Assembly: GCA_963576735.1 (NCBI GenBank)
Contig: OY755170.1
Location: 27,450,875-27,514,874, forward strand
Direction: 5' to 3'
DNA: 64,000 nt
From: Bedellia somnulentella
Lineage: Eukaryota > Arthropoda > Insecta > Lepidoptera > Bedelliidae
The notes below the pieces were generated by a model. It made no database searches, was not told where the DNA came from, and saw only the letters and a list, made by a program, of their open reading frames with translations. Shown here one piece after another: positions 62,780-64,000 of this stretch (its first letter is position 1; each line of letters starts with the position of its first letter). Position numbers and translations under genes: made by a program.

Positions 62780-64000
62780 AAACAATAAAAACTAGGACGC
62801 GAACAGAGAACACGAGACTAACAAATTAAAGATGTATATAACACCAGTTTATTTACAATTAAATACACACAATACACTAAACTCAGAATAACACCAACAA
62901 TAATATTAAAAAAAAACAACGATACGATTTACGTGGTCTACCAGCTGCGATCCGGATCTTCTACGGATTCCACGTCTCGGTTGGAGTAGTACAATGGGAT
63001 AAGGTCAATTTATTCGGTGGGTATAACGTAGCCCAGCTGCCAAGGATAAGAGTCTGGAGATCAATTTGTTCACTGAACAGTCGTCCACAAGAAGTATGTA
63101 ACGTCCAATGTTAAAAATAATGATTTGTTTTTCACTATAGAATGATATTTGACTGGTCACTATAGTATACTATTAGAGTATGATGATCCCTGTATATTCT
63201 TTTCTGGAAATTTAAAAATGTGACACAATTGCAAAAAAGTAAGGTAGAATGTCCCGAAATCGCGGTTGGTCACCATTGTTTGGAATTCAGCTAAAAGACA
63301 ATTTAGAAAATTTAAATGTCATATAAATTGACACTATAACCCAATAGACGGTTTACAAATGAGTTTCAGTTATAAACGAAAACGATAAACACATATGAAT
63401 TTAAGTAATCAAACATCCTAAACTTATAAAAATAATTAAACTAATCCCTGCGCTATGAAGAAAGATAAAATGTAAGGAATAAAGCAAAATGTAAAGTATA
63501 AAAAATAAATCCATCAGTCCACCAAATAAAGAAAACGTTTATTAGCTTCCGCAAATTTGCTTAAAACTACGTATACGAACATAGTAAATTTAAAGAATAT
63601 AATGAAAAGACATACTAAAATATAAAAATCAAAAAAGAAACATACGAGTCACAAAAGAAGTAACTACTCTACTACTTACTACTACTACTTTTAATGGCAG
63701 CAACCAGTACATATTTGAAAAGTACTGGAGTTTCTTAGAGAGTGCAAATCCTCTAATAGTCCAAGATCCCAGAGCGATAAGACATAACTTATTTTCTAAA
63801 AGATGAAACTTTAAGTTCTCAGTAGTGTCTCATGTACTCTGTATACCTGCGTGTTTGTGAAGTTTGCCCAGTGACACCTGGGCAGGTACCAGGTGCGAAA
63901 GGTGACTAAAAATAAGAGTAACTTTACTTAAATTTAGATGGCTGATTTTTAGATATATTTTAAAGAATATCATTCTCAAATGGTATCGCAAGTATCAGAC
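62780..64000. other. Start of the next Rrp6 intron, no gene recognised
   Basis: AT-rich sequence with no further Rrp6 exon that I can recognise, no long ORF and no copy of the repeat families described in this window. Confidence 0.4.

Overview
The window is animal, almost certainly lepidopteran (moth or butterfly), nuclear DNA. It is AT-rich, its genes are split by GT-AG introns, and it is packed with short retroposons and foldback transposons of the type that fill lepidopteran genomes. The species cannot be named from sequence alone. There are no CRISPR arrays, operons or other prokaryotic features.

Three host loci are supported. (1) On the minus strand, from a TATA-type promoter near 25.97 kb to a stop at 7081, lies a gene I cannot name. 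Its spliced mRNA carries two complete small membrane-protein ORFs (141 aa, then 58 aa) separated by 2 nt. The first ORF is almost free of internal AUGs, which is the signature of a dicistronic transcript. (2) On the plus strand, 28144-39337, eleven exons encode a 488-aa secreted protein with complement-control (sushi) modules around one Ig domain, which I recognise as hikaru genki (hig), a synaptic-cleft protein. (3) On the plus strand, 44113 to beyond the right edge, twelve exons encode the first 589 aa of Rrp6/EXOSC10, the DEDDy 3'-5' exonuclease of the nuclear exosome.

Between and inside these genes the DNA is mostly mobile. Region by region: 1-4.4 kb holds a hairpin MITE, a 2.2-kb element with 12-bp terminal inverted repeats that carries a 99-aa basic ORF, and a tRNA-like foldback. 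7-26 kb is the dicistronic gene; its 15-kb second intron contains an intact BEL/Pao LTR retrotransposon (8309-14482) and a 3.1-kb element with 280-bp inverted repeats, each inserted into an older SINE, and its first intron holds a young 5'-truncated LINE. 28-39 kb is hig, whose second intron contains a hAT-like composite broken by two SINEs. 39.3-44.1 kb is a repeat-filled intergenic stretch. 44-64 kb is Rrp6, whose introns contain a perfect 61-bp tandem array, tandemly copied 5' splice sites, a Penelope endonuclease remnant, a 51-bp perfect palindrome with a tRNA-like loop, and a small TIR element carrying a broken MADF-domain ORF.

One short retroposon family ('SINE-A' here, about 240-270 bp, over 20 copies or pieces) dominates. 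Its 3' terminus resembles the 3' terminus of the LINE and of a second tRNA-derived SINE, so the three probably share one reverse transcriptase. Exon boundaries were found by matching splice signals to reading-frame phase and family motifs by eye. No database search or transcript evidence was available.
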